Below, piece after piece: positions 7,351 through 13,551 of a DNA stretch of 33,457 nucleotides. The stretch is from IMG/VR virus record IMGVR_UViG_3300045733_000458, positions 1 to 33,457 of that record, one strand, 5' to 3'. This DNA is from a virus. The notes below the pieces were generated by a model. It made no database searches and was not told the DNA's origin. It saw only the letters and a program-made list of their open reading frames with translations. Within the stretch, counting starts at the first letter, position 1. Each line of letters begins with the position of its first letter. Made by a program: the position numbers and the translations under genes.

Positions 7351-7527
7351 TTATGTTTTTTTATTTTTCCCTCTACCTCTTCCTGGCTTACCACCTTGGT
7401 ATGTGCTTTCGAGTGCTTCAAGCTTGCGTTTTTGCGACATTTCTTTGCTTAATTCCTCTACGCTTTTACCGTCCCAACTGTCATTAATATCTGCCCATAC
7501 GTCAAAATCCATCCAAATTTTAGCCAT
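7351..7527 (-). CDS. Small protein with basic tail, unknown function
   Basis: A 58-residue protein with an acidic, aromatic start (MAKIWMDFDVWADINDSWDG) and a basic, Gly/Lys/Arg-rich tail (KPGRGRGKNKKT) that could bind nucleic acid. The ATG at 7527 has an AAGGGG site eight bases upstream; a GTG at 7536 is less likely. It is the only clear gene behind the minus-strand copy of the palindromic operator, so it is probably controlled with the recombination operons. The reality of the gene is supported by its promoter, ribosome site and terminator. Confidence 0.65.
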   Translation of the reverse strand: MAKIWMDFDVWADINDSWDGKSVEELSKEMSQKRKLEALESTYQGGKPGRGRGKNKKT

Positions 7528-7553
7528 CTCGACCACCCCTTATAATTGTATCT

Positions 7554-7588
7554 AGTACTAGTATACTGTAAGCTAGTAACAAATACAA
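7554..7588 (-). promoter_or_regulatory. Promoter with palindromic operator (copy 2, minus strand)
   Basis: On the minus strand TTGTAT (complement of 7583-7588), a 17-base spacer and TATACT (complement of 7560-7565) form a promoter for the gene ending at 7351. The operator at 7554-7580 has one consensus arm (AGTACTAGTATAC on the plus strand) and one diverged arm (GTAAGCTAGTAAC). The position of the operator relative to the promoter is the same as in the three plus-strand copies. Confidence 0.75.
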
Positions 7589-7708
7589 CTATAATTTATT
7601 ATTTTGTCTCTGTGATTTTGATTCGACCAGCGTCCTAATGCTCCCATATAAAATCGATAATGTAATTCCGAAAAATAATACTCCTGCGATTGCCGTCAAG
7701 TTTGACAT
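7589..7708 (-). CDS. Short single-span membrane protein
   Basis: A 39-residue protein, MSNLTAIAGV then LFFGITLSILYGSI then a basic polar tail. It has one predicted membrane segment (about residues 5-24) and a cytoplasmic-type positive tail. AAGGGGATG lies ahead of the ATG, and a TATAAT lies further upstream on the minus strand (complement of about 7736-7741). Its stop abuts the -35 of the operator promoter. Small membrane proteins of this kind are common in phage early regions, some being superinfection exclusion or holin-like proteins. No function can be assigned. Confidence 0.6.
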   Translation of the reverse strand: MSNLTAIAGVLFFGITLSILYGSIRTLVESKSQRQNNKL

Positions 7709-7801
7709 CTTTCCATCCCCTTTTTATGTAACAATTATATAACGAGAGCTGGAATCTTGGAATATTAGTTTATCTTTAATAAGCAGATTTTAAATAACTA
7801 A

Positions 7802-7836
7802 TTGACGATAGTACTAGTATACAGTATACTAGTACT
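7802..7836 (+). promoter_or_regulatory. Promoter with perfect palindromic operator (copy 3)
   Basis: TTGACG (7802-7807), a 17-base spacer and TATACT (7825-7830) stand ahead of the ribbon-helix-helix gene. The operator 7810-7836 is a perfect 13-bp inverted repeat AGTACTAGTATAC around a single central A. It covers the spacer and the -10 box and is the best match of the four sites, as expected for autoregulation by the adjacent gene product. Confidence 0.85.
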
Positions 7837-7853
7837 TAAAAGGAGGTGTCGAA

Positions 7854-8087
7854 ATGAACGAAGCATGGAATAAAATGTATGGCAATAGGAAGCAGAAGGA
7901 AAAAAGGTACACTCATACCATCCAGACAAGGTATGACGACCGTACCTGGGCAGACATCGAGGAGTTATCGAATTCGGCTGAATGCAGTAAGGTCGAGTTT
8001 GTCAGGATAGCAACTCGGCTATTTATCGACCAATTAAGGGAAACTGGAGTAATTGAAAAAATAAAGGCGGGCATTGAAAATGATTAG
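7854..8087 (+). CDS. Ribbon-helix-helix (CopG/Arc-like) regulator
   Basis: The 77-residue protein contains a ribbon-helix-helix pattern. The beta strand RYTHTIQTRYDD (about residues 22-33) is followed by helix TWADIEELSNSAEC, a turn with SKVEF, and helix VRIATRLFIDQL. Such proteins dimerise and insert the strand into the major groove of short palindromic or tandem sites. AAGGAGG precedes the ATG. The perfect palindromic operator lies directly upstream, and related sites lie at 6456, 7554 and 8358. I infer that this protein is the repressor of these four promoters. It overlaps the next gene by eight bases. Confidence 0.75.
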   Translation: MNEAWNKMYGNRKQKEKRYTHTIQTRYDDRTWADIEELSNSAECSKVEFVRIATRLFIDQLRETGVIEKIKAGIEND

Positions 8088-8325
8088 ATTTTTTAGGTAT
8101 ATTCCGTTGCTTGACTCAAATGAAAATAACATCGAAAAAATAATCGAAGAATGGGAGGAGTGGAATCAGGCGTTTGGCACAAAAGAGGAGGCAGAGGAAC
8201 TCGTCGATTTGATACATAGCCTCTGCAATTATTTCGAAAACAGATTTGGATATCAAAGACTTAAAAAAGAAGACCTGAAAAATATTGAAGATATTAAAAT
8301 CAGATACTCTCATTTATTAAAATAA
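8080..8325 (+). CDS. MazG-like nucleotide pyrophosphohydrolase (tentative)
   Basis: An 81-residue protein with an EEWEEW segment, then KEEAEELVDLIHSLCNYF. ExxE followed about ten to twenty residues later by ExxD on two helices is the metal-binding layout of MazG-type NTP pyrophosphohydrolases, and short versions are common in phages. The ATG at 8080 overlaps the end of the regulator gene, with an AAGGCGG site ahead, so both are made from one message. The motif match is by eye; the protein could be another all-helical family. Confidence 0.5.
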   Translation: MIRFFRYIPLLDSNENNIEKIIEEWEEWNQAFGTKEEAEELVDLIHSLCNYFENRFGYQRLKKEDLKNIEDIKIRYSHLLK

Positions 8326-8344
8326 TTTAAATTATTTTAATAAA
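8313..8344. terminator. Perfect 32-bp A/T palindrome at operon end
   Basis: Bases 8313-8344 are a perfect palindrome of only A and T centred on TTTAAA. It includes the stop codon of the MazG-like gene and lies just ahead of the next operator promoter. It would fold as a hairpin ending in a T-rich arm, so it may be a weak terminator insulating the next operon, but it has no GC core. It could instead be a DNA-unwinding or protein-binding site. Confidence 0.5.
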
Positions 8345-8348
8345 CCCC

Positions 8349-8382
8349 TTGTAAAACGTACTAGTATATAGTATACTAGTAC
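8349..8382 (+). promoter_or_regulatory. Promoter with palindromic operator (copy 4)
   Basis: TTGTAA (8349-8354), a 17-base spacer and TATACT (8372-8377) drive the Bet/RecT operon. The operator 8358-8382 has a single arm mismatch (GTACTAGTATAT-A-GTATACTAGTAC). The surrounding 48 bp are nearly identical to copy 1 at 6447-6494, which indicates a recent duplication of the whole control region. Confidence 0.8.
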
Positions 8383-8414
8383 TAGGAGTTAAATATTTGA
8401 GGGGGTAACAAATT

Positions 8415-8738
8415 ATGAACAAATCACAAATTATGAAAGAAGCACATAGTAACACAAGCGGACTTAAAGAAACTGCATCAAGAAACAATGAAACTTTTAA
8501 CTATAGAGCAACATTTTCGGCACAATTGAAAAGAGTATATGAAAAACTTAAAGAAGTAAAAGAACAGTTAAAATCAAAGAAAACAGTAGCAAAAAGCTTC
8601 TTAGGCGGCATAATGACAGCATCACAGAAAGCAAGATTACTGGAACTAAAGGCACAAATGGGGATGTATTTTTTAGGAAGATATTCCGAAACACTTTCAA
8701 ACGTAGAAGCGAATATTTTGATTGAAAGAAATTCATAG
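8415..8738 (+). CDS. Small basic protein, unknown function
   Basis: A 107-residue Lys-rich protein, mostly helical. A central segment (FSAQLKRVYEKLKEVKEQLKSKK) looks like a charged helix, and the end is ETLSNVEANILIERNS. The opening MNKSQIMKEAH resembles a start seen on many short phage proteins but does not define a function. GAGGGGG stands ahead of the ATG. As first gene of the recombination operon it may be an accessory of the annealase further down. Confidence 0.7.
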   Translation: MNKSQIMKEAHSNTSGLKETASRNNETFNYRATFSAQLKRVYEKLKEVKEQLKSKKTVAKSFLGGIMTASQKARLLELKAQMGMYFLGRYSETLSNVEANILIERNS

Positions 8739-8749
8739 GAGTGGTAAAA

Positions 8750-8854
8750 ATGGAAAAATATGACGAATGGGAAATTGAAGAAATACTGAACTACGAAAGA
8801 GGATTAATCGCACAACCTAAAAAAATCGAGATTGAAGAGGAGGAAATATTTTGA
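8750..8854 (+). CDS. 34-residue acidic peptide
   Basis: A short frame beginning MEKYDEWEIEEILNYERG and ending in a run of Glu (IEIEEEEIF). AGGAG stands ahead of the ATG. Its stop TGA overlaps the TTG start of the annealase (TTGA), so its translation may set the level of the annealase. The strongly acidic make-up resembles DNA-mimic or linker peptides, but nothing specific is recognised. Confidence 0.55.
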   Translation: MEKYDEWEIEEILNYERGLIAQPKKIEIEEEEIF

Positions 8855-9678
8855 ACAATTTGACAGTTTACAAAACAGAAAGTGGAGAGGTCGAACTTAC
8901 GATAGACCTAGTAAGGACGTTGGCAATCGGAGACAAAATCACAGACAAAGAAGCAATGACATTTATAAATCTTTGCAAGTATCAAAAATTAAATCCGTTT
9001 TTGAAGGAAGCTTATATCCAAAAATGGGGGAATAAGCTTAGTATTACAGTTTCGAAGGACACATTTACTAAGAGGGCGGCGGCTCATCCGTTGTTCTCTG
9101 GGTACAAGGCTGGGATAGTTGTATTAAATAAATCAGACATCGTATACAGGGAGGGTTCGATGGTTCTTCCGGATGAAAAACTCGTAGGCGGATGGTGCGA
9201 GGTCTACGTAAAAGGGTATCAAGTCCCTATACGAGACGAGGTATCGATTAAGGAGTATAGCACTGGTAAAAGTAGTTGGGCTACCATGCCAGCTACGATG
9301 ATACGGAAAGTAGCCTTAGTTCACGCACTCAGAGAAGCATTTCCTACTGATTTTCAGGGGTTGTACGACTCGGCGGAAATGAAAGTCGAAATTCCTGAAG
9401 ATGACAAAATTATTGACGTTGAGTATGAAAGTTATATCACCAAAGAGCAAGCAATTGAACTTTATAACTTAGCAGGCGACAACATGTTATTTAAGATGAC
9501 GTTATGCCAGTTTGGGTATGATAAGTCGTCAATGATTAAGCAGTCAGATTTTGAGGCAATAAAAGGATGCATAGAAGTTGCTAAAAATGCAGATGATAGC
9601 GATGCGGAAGATGATTTAGATGCTATGGATAAACCGTTTCTGGACATGCCAGACGGCAAAGATGCAAGCGAGTTTTAG
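8851..9678 (+). CDS. Bet/RecT-family single-strand annealing protein
   Basis: This 275-residue protein matches the lambda Bet type of annealase. It has TDKEAMTFINLCKYQKLNPF near residues 32-51 and then AYIQKWG. Later it has SKDTFTKRAAAHPLFSGY, GGWCEVYVKG and WATMPATMIRKVALVHALREAFP, the conserved core with its helix of Arg/Lys. Annealases coat and pair single strands made by a phage exonuclease. No exonuclease is visible in the window. The start is TTG, with GAGGAGG eight to ten bases upstream, overlapping the preceding stop. The C-terminal tail is acidic (DDSDAEDDLDAMDKPFLDM), possibly a host-protein contact. Confidence 0.9.
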   Translation: MNNLTVYKTESGEVELTIDLVRTLAIGDKITDKEAMTFINLCKYQKLNPFLKEAYIQKWGNKLSITVSKDTFTKRAAAHPLFSGYKAGIVVLNKSDIVYREGSMVLPDEKLVGGWCEVYVKGYQVPIRDEVSIKEYSTGKSSWATMPATMIRKVALVHALREAFPTDFQGLYDSAEMKVEIPEDDKIIDVEYESYITKEQAIELYNLAGDNMLFKMTLCQFGYDKSSMIKQSDFEAIKGCIEVAKNADDSDAEDDLDAMDKPFLDMPDGKDASEF

Positions 9679-9691
9679 GAGGAGCAAAAAA

Positions 9692-9865
9692 ATGACAGTA
9701 AGAGAAGCATTCAGAAAGCTAATGGATGGGGACTTAAATCTTGACCAAGAAATTACAAATGAAACGTTGATTGGATTTGAATGTATCGGTTCTGGAAGAT
9801 ATCACGACCATAAGGAAATACGAATTGAATTTAGGGTAAAGGAGATAAAAAATGAAACTGATTAG
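9692..9865 (+). CDS. 57-residue unknown protein
   Basis: A small acidic protein (MTVREAFRKLMDGDLNLDQ...). The ATG at 9692 has AGGAGGAG close upstream, while longer upstream extensions would lie in the annealase gene without a ribosome site. It ends fourteen bases into the next gene. No domain is recognised. Its place behind the annealase suggests a recombination accessory. Confidence 0.6.
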   Translation: MTVREAFRKLMDGDLNLDQEITNETLIGFECIGSGRYHDHKEIRIEFRVKEIKNETD

Positions 9866-10229
9866 AAAGTTTCAACAAGAAATGGAGTGCCGTGGTTGCG
9901 GCTCTCTTTTGCTATTTAAGGAAAACGACATTAAGGTTTGGAAGCATGACAAGACTGGATTGATGTACTTATATGTCAATTGCATCTCATGCAAGACCGA
10001 GTTAACTGTTAGAATAGACTCAGTCCCAAAAAATATTTACGAGAAATTCAGTAAGCAGTATAAAAAGTTGCTCAACGACTTTAAACAAACTGACGATGCT
10101 GGGTTAATCCCGATATTCGAAATTAAAAAGAAGGAAGCTGAGAAGTCAGAACTTGAAAAAGAATTGTCGACATATAAAGATATGTGCGAATTCGAAGCGG
10201 CAGAACTGGAGGAAACATTAGAAAAATAA
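9852..10229 (+). CDS. Zinc-ribbon protein
   Basis: The 125-residue protein has Cys13-Arg-Gly-Cys16 and Cys44-Ile-Ser-Cys47, a four-cysteine zinc ribbon with short strands between (VWKHDKTGLMYLYV). The C-terminal half is a charged helix (KKKEAEKSELEKELSTYKD) likely to form a coiled coil. It overlaps the previous gene and is followed closely by a membrane-protein gene. It may bind nucleic acid or act as an adaptor; the target is unknown. Confidence 0.7.
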   Translation: MKLIRKFQQEMECRGCGSLLLFKENDIKVWKHDKTGLMYLYVNCISCKTELTVRIDSVPKNIYEKFSKQYKKLLNDFKQTDDAGLIPIFEIKKKEAEKSELEKELSTYKDMCEFEAAELEETLEK

Positions 10230-10241
10230 GGGGTTTTGGAA

Positions 10242-10610
10242 ATGGAAAAGTATTTTACCGTCGCATGTTTTATTGCAATCTCAATTATTTTGCTATCCAT
10301 CACGATTGGATATCTTTTCGCAGAGTCGAGGACTAGAGAAAATTATACTCAAATTCAGGCAGAAACGTTGAGTCGTGAATTCATTGACAGCCCAGTCGAG
10401 TCAATGAATATGATTGGAAAAAAGTTTGCCATCGAGGGCAAAGTAAAAGACGTGCTTTGCATCAAAGGGAAGTATACAACCTTGATAGACTGCGGAGAAT
10501 ACCCTCAAATTTACGTTGAAAATTGCGCCAAAAAGGAAGGAGATTGGTGCAAGATAAATATAAAAATAAAGGAATTTATTGGGTTTATCGTAGCAATTGA
10601 GATAATTTAG
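10242..10610 (+). CDS. Membrane-anchored OB-fold-like protein
   Basis: A 122-residue protein with one N-terminal membrane segment (about residues 5-27, rich in Ile/Leu). A short linker leads to a beta-rich domain (FAIEGKVKDVLCIKGKYTTLIDCGEYPQIYVEN and onward) that resembles the tRNA_anti-like OB fold of small Gram-positive and phage membrane proteins. The ATG at 10242 has AAGGGG eight bases ahead. It is the last gene of the early block and stops just before a bidirectional terminator. Confidence 0.6.
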   Translation: MEKYFTVACFIAISIILLSITIGYLFAESRTRENYTQIQAETLSREFIDSPVESMNMIGKKFAIEGKVKDVLCIKGKYTTLIDCGEYPQIYVENCAKKEGDWCKINIKIKEFIGFIVAIEII

Positions 10611-10619
10611 GTCAAAGAA

Positions 10620-10695
10620 GCTTATTAAAGAAAAACATCTATTTATTAAATAACTGTGCTAGATGTTTTTCTTTTTATATTTTTCTTTAATAAGC
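10620..10695. terminator. Bidirectional terminator built from two repeat copies
   Basis: A perfect 15-bp stem AAAGAAAAACATCTA (10627-10641) with 10660-10674 and an 18-nt loop lies between the convergent early and late genes. It is flanked by two inverted copies of the dispersed repeat (GCTTATTAAAG at 10620-10630, its complement at 10685-10695). These give alternative, larger pairings. The right arm is followed by T-rich sequence on the plus strand, and the arrangement is symmetrical for the minus strand. Confidence 0.75.
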
Positions 10696-10706
10696 AGATT
10701 TTGATT

Positions 10707-11981
10707 TTATAAGTAAGTCGAAGTAGATACTTGCAGTTCTATGATTGCCGCTCTTTGATTTGCATTAGTCGAACCGATGTAAACGTGCCCAGCCTCAGAC
10801 GTAAACCCAGTTGTTGCCGAAATATATAACGTGTCCGTTATGCCTGTCTCGGTCTCCATTTGAACCATGACTTTATCGTCAGCCTTGCTTAAATTGTAGT
10901 ATACATTTTTGCCAGCTGATAGAGTACTTCTCATCGCTTTTGTATAGGCAGTATTTGCACCCTCGAACATTACATTTACTGTAAACACATCGTTCTTGAT
11001 GCCGACCTCGATGTAATTTGCGGCATCAACGTACCAAGTCAGGCTCATTGAATATTTTGTCAATTTATTAACCTGATTCATGTAAATATAAAAATCCTGA
11101 TAAGCAATTGTTGACATTTTGAGGGCATTAACAATCATGTCCGAATTTCCAATTGTGCAAAGAGCAATATCGTTGACTTGTGCGTCCGTATCTTTGTGTA
11201 TCAAAAAATTCCATGCCGAATTTGGGAACCTTGAAATCCAAGTTGCCCCATTGTCATAACTTACTTGTTTGTCATCTGGGGCAGTCCCGGCGGCATTGGT
11301 GCGAACCAATCTTATTGAATGAAATTCAACTGTTTTATTTATTGAGTTTGCAAGTGTGTCCCAACCTAACTGAATCCACTGTATATTGTTCCAGTTCGGC
11401 GAACCGTTCACTGCAAAGTCTGACTTTTTAAGATAAATTCTGTTCCACCCAGCAACAAGTGCCGCGCCACTGCCTTGAGTATTAAAATATCTCCTGAACT
11501 GGTTGCTTGAATCCGCTCCAATCGAAATTAATATGCCATTGCCAGCCGTCACATTTAACTTCGTTACATCCTCAATCCATACCATTGCGTCGATGTAATC
11601 GTCCGTGCTTGATGCATCGCCATTAAGAAAGCTGTCTAAATATATCCTTGTACACGATTTATACCCATTTATTGTGTTTGCCGTATTGTCCGATTCCTTG
11701 AATGCTATTCCGCCGCCATGCACAAACCCGCCAGCCGCCAAGCATGTACACCCTGTCAGCGACCATCCAGTTTCGACCGATGTAGTCGGGATAGTTCCGT
11801 TATTTGTGATTTCCTTTTGATTTGTGCTGAGCATGTAAGGTCTATACAATGTCAATGAATCATAGACCTTACCCTTTTTGTCCAAATTATCAATCGCCGT
11901 TTCAAATGCATTTAAATTTGTTGCATTAAGAGCCAATCCACTCCCATTTGTCCAGACCCTTTTTGTATAATCTCTAGCCAA
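10707..11981 (-). CDS. Tail fibre / receptor-binding protein
   Basis: The 424-residue protein starts ARDYTKRVWTNGSGLALNATNLNAFETAIDNLD, the typical N-terminus of phage tail-end proteins that attach to the baseplate. A jelly-roll-like region (about residues 55-235) includes WNRIYLKKSDF, NGSPNWNNIQWIQLGW and VEFHSIRLV, as in carbohydrate-binding modules. A second beta-rich domain follows. The gene is last in the late operon, beyond the lysis genes, and ends at the bidirectional terminator. It starts with TTG (AGGTGA six bases ahead) inside the end of the amidase gene. It likely recognises a surface sugar of the host. Confidence 0.7.
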   Translation of the reverse strand: MARDYTKRVWTNGSGLALNATNLNAFETAIDNLDKKGKVYDSLTLYRPYMLSTNQKEITNNGTIPTTSVETGWSLTGCTCLAAGGFVHGGGIAFKESDNTANTINGYKSCTRIYLDSFLNGDASSTDDYIDAMVWIEDVTKLNVTAGNGILISIGADSSNQFRRYFNTQGSGAALVAGWNRIYLKKSDFAVNGSPNWNNIQWIQLGWDTLANSINKTVEFHSIRLVRTNAAGTAPDDKQVSYDNGATWISRFPNSAWNFLIHKDTDAQVNDIALCTIGNSDMIVNALKMSTIAYQDFYIYMNQVNKLTKYSMSLTWYVDAANYIEVGIKNDVFTVNVMFEGANTAYTKAMRSTLSAGKNVYYNLSKADDKVMVQMETETGITDTLYISATTGFTSEAGHVYIGSTNANQRAAIIELQVSTSTYL

Positions 11982-12630
11982 GTTTGCTCACCTCGATTTT
12001 CAAATCGTCTATCATTTTCAAAACTTTTGCCTTTTGTAAGACACTTGGATTTACTTCAAGCACTGGATAAGGCAATCCAAATTGCTTCGAAAGCGAATCT
12101 ATAATTATCCAAGCGTATTCATTCGCCAAAGCCGTTTCATTTGTTTTATATTTCTGGACATCGTTTGCGTTTGAATGAAAAAATGTTTCAATCAAAATTG
12201 ACTCCCAATTAATCGTATCGACATGATATAACCCGCCTGCATCGACTGAGGTCTTTGCTCCTCTATTTGAAATGCCCAGCACTAACGCTGTCCTTTCGCA
12301 TAGTCTAATCGATATATTTTTGGTAAAATTATCTCCGGCATAATAGAAGCATTCGACTCCGGTCGCTTGCGGCATTCCGGCATTTGAATGTAATGCCGCA
12401 AGCAAATTTGGCTTAAATACGTCTGCTTGATTTGATACAAGTTTAAGACTGTCCGTCTTGTCTTCGCCAGTAATCACGACATCAAATGAGGTGCAGTATT
12501 TACTCCCCATTATCGAAGATTTAATTTTCAATGCAAACGCTCTCATTCTTGCCGCTTCTGATATTCCATCCGTACCAATATTTGAAAATTGATTAGACGG
12601 ATTTAGCATTATTCTTAATTTTTCAGCCAT
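11974..12630 (-). CDS. Endolysin, N-acetylmuramoyl-L-alanine amidase (Amidase_3-like)
   Basis: The 218-residue protein carries the Amidase_3 features LLAALHSNAG (metal-binding His) and ILIETFFHSNANDVQKY (catalytic Glu). An early Glu stands in ISEAARMRAF. The usual first motif D-x-GHG is replaced by LNPSNQFSN, so the first His ligand is absent. A related PSxQ form occurs in some clostridial amidases, as far as I recall. It cleaves the amide bond between N-acetylmuramic acid and peptide. No signal peptide is present, so it depends on the holin encoded just upstream. I chose ATG 12630 because AAGGG is nine bases ahead; ATG 12639 is possible. It has no separate wall-binding domain. Confidence 0.8.
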   Translation of the reverse strand: MAEKLRIMLNPSNQFSNIGTDGISEAARMRAFALKIKSSIMGSKYCTSFDVVITGEDKTDSLKLVSNQADVFKPNLLAALHSNAGMPQATGVECFYYAGDNFTKNISIRLCERTALVLGISNRGAKTSVDAGGLYHVDTINWESILIETFFHSNANDVQKYKTNETALANEYAWIIIDSLSKQFGLPYPVLEVNPSVLQKAKVLKMIDDLKIEVSKLG

Positions 12631-13018
12631 TGTCTCCATCCCTTCTGTTCATTACTCTGTCGAACATTTGCTTTACTGAGTCAGGTACAACCCCCATCTT
12701 TGAGGCGTTTTCAAGTATGCTTCCACACTCTCGAAAACACATTGCGAGGCAAACGAAGCTGAAAACTGGTATTTTCCATCCTTGGAGTTCTACAAGCCTG
12801 CCAAGAAGTATGGCAGTTGCAACGACTATTAATTCAAATGATTTTTTAATTATCCCTGCGACCATCATTTTTTTTGTGAACTCCCTCTTTGATATTGCAG
12901 ATACAGTCCCCGAAGTTATGTCAACAACTCCGAGGTATGCCCATAATAAAAATATCTCCCAGTTGATGCAATCCATATATTTCATATTATTGTTTATTGC
13001 TTTTATGACAGCCTCCAT
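12623..13018 (-). CDS. Holin (phage_holin_4/toxin-secretion type)
   Basis: A 131-residue membrane protein with WEIFLLWAYLGVVDITSGTVSAI, then KKSFELIVVATAILLGRLV and IPVFSFVCLAMCFREC GSILENASKMG. This matches the class of holins with a conserved D-x-x-x-G segment and an EC(G)SI(L)EN motif near the end. It would form membrane lesions to release the amidase. The start may be ATG 13018 or GTG 13027, which lie within one G-rich ribosome site. Its stop overlaps the amidase start. Confidence 0.85.
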   Translation of the reverse strand: MEAVIKAINNNMKYMDCINWEIFLLWAYLGVVDITSGTVSAISKREFTKKMMVAGIIKKSFELIVVATAILLGRLVELQGWKIPVFSFVCLAMCFRECGSILENASKMGVVPDSVKQMFDRVMNRRDGDNG

Positions 13019-13035
13019 CTTCGCCACCCGCCCTA

Positions 13036-13521
13036 TTAAATCTTTCTTATTGTGTCAACCCTTTCGACTTGCACTTCTTTGTCTCCTGCGGATTTATCAT
13101 AGTTCCAGAGAATCCGGCTTATTAAAGTCCCACTATTTGTTATCATGCTTGCGGCATATCCCCCGAATATCCCAACTTCTTGAATTATTGATTGAGTTGC
13201 TTCGAGTGGCAGAATGTAGAAATATGTCTTAGCCTGCCCCGTCCCTGACTTGGTTTGTGCCGCAACGGGAGTCCTGAAAAACTCTGCCCCTAACTGACTT
13301 TGTGTAGTGTAAATGCTTGCCGTGCTAGTTCCGACTGCCATATATTTTATCTGGATGTCAGGCAATACTCCAAGCAGTGGAGCAATAAGTTGGTCTAGTG
13401 TATTATTCATAATTGTATTAAATTCTTCAAAATGCTCAATTTCTCCAGTCATTTTATTGACTACGGTTATGTTATACCGTCCTTCGTGCGGCATTGGCGA
13501 ATCTGATACCGACGTCTTCAT
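13036..13521 (-). CDS. Phage tail appendage/baseplate protein
   Basis: The 161-residue protein has a pattern common in phage tail regions. YMAVGTSTAS is followed by LGAEFFRTPV, a beta strand YFYILPLEA, SIIQEVGIFGGYAASM and GTLISRILWNYDKSAGDKEVQVERVDTI. These proteins follow the hub genes in siphoviruses of Gram-positive hosts and are thought to be structural. The upstream leader contains the dispersed repeat and an AAAGGA ribosome site. The exact role is not known. Confidence 0.6.
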   Translation of the reverse strand: MKTSVSDSPMPHEGRYNITVVNKMTGEIEHFEEFNTIMNNTLDQLIAPLLGVLPDIQIKYMAVGTSTASIYTTQSQLGAEFFRTPVAAQTKSGTGQAKTYFYILPLEATQSIIQEVGIFGGYAASMITNSGTLISRILWNYDKSAGDKEVQVERVDTIRKI

Positions 13522-13551
13522 CTTTTCAAATCCTTTCTTTAATAAGCTTCT

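Noticed and set aside
12630-13232. Plus-strand open frame of 200 codons opposite holin and appendage genes
   Set aside because: It is antisense to two well supported genes, lacks a ribosome site, and crosses their intergenic gap; it is a shadow.
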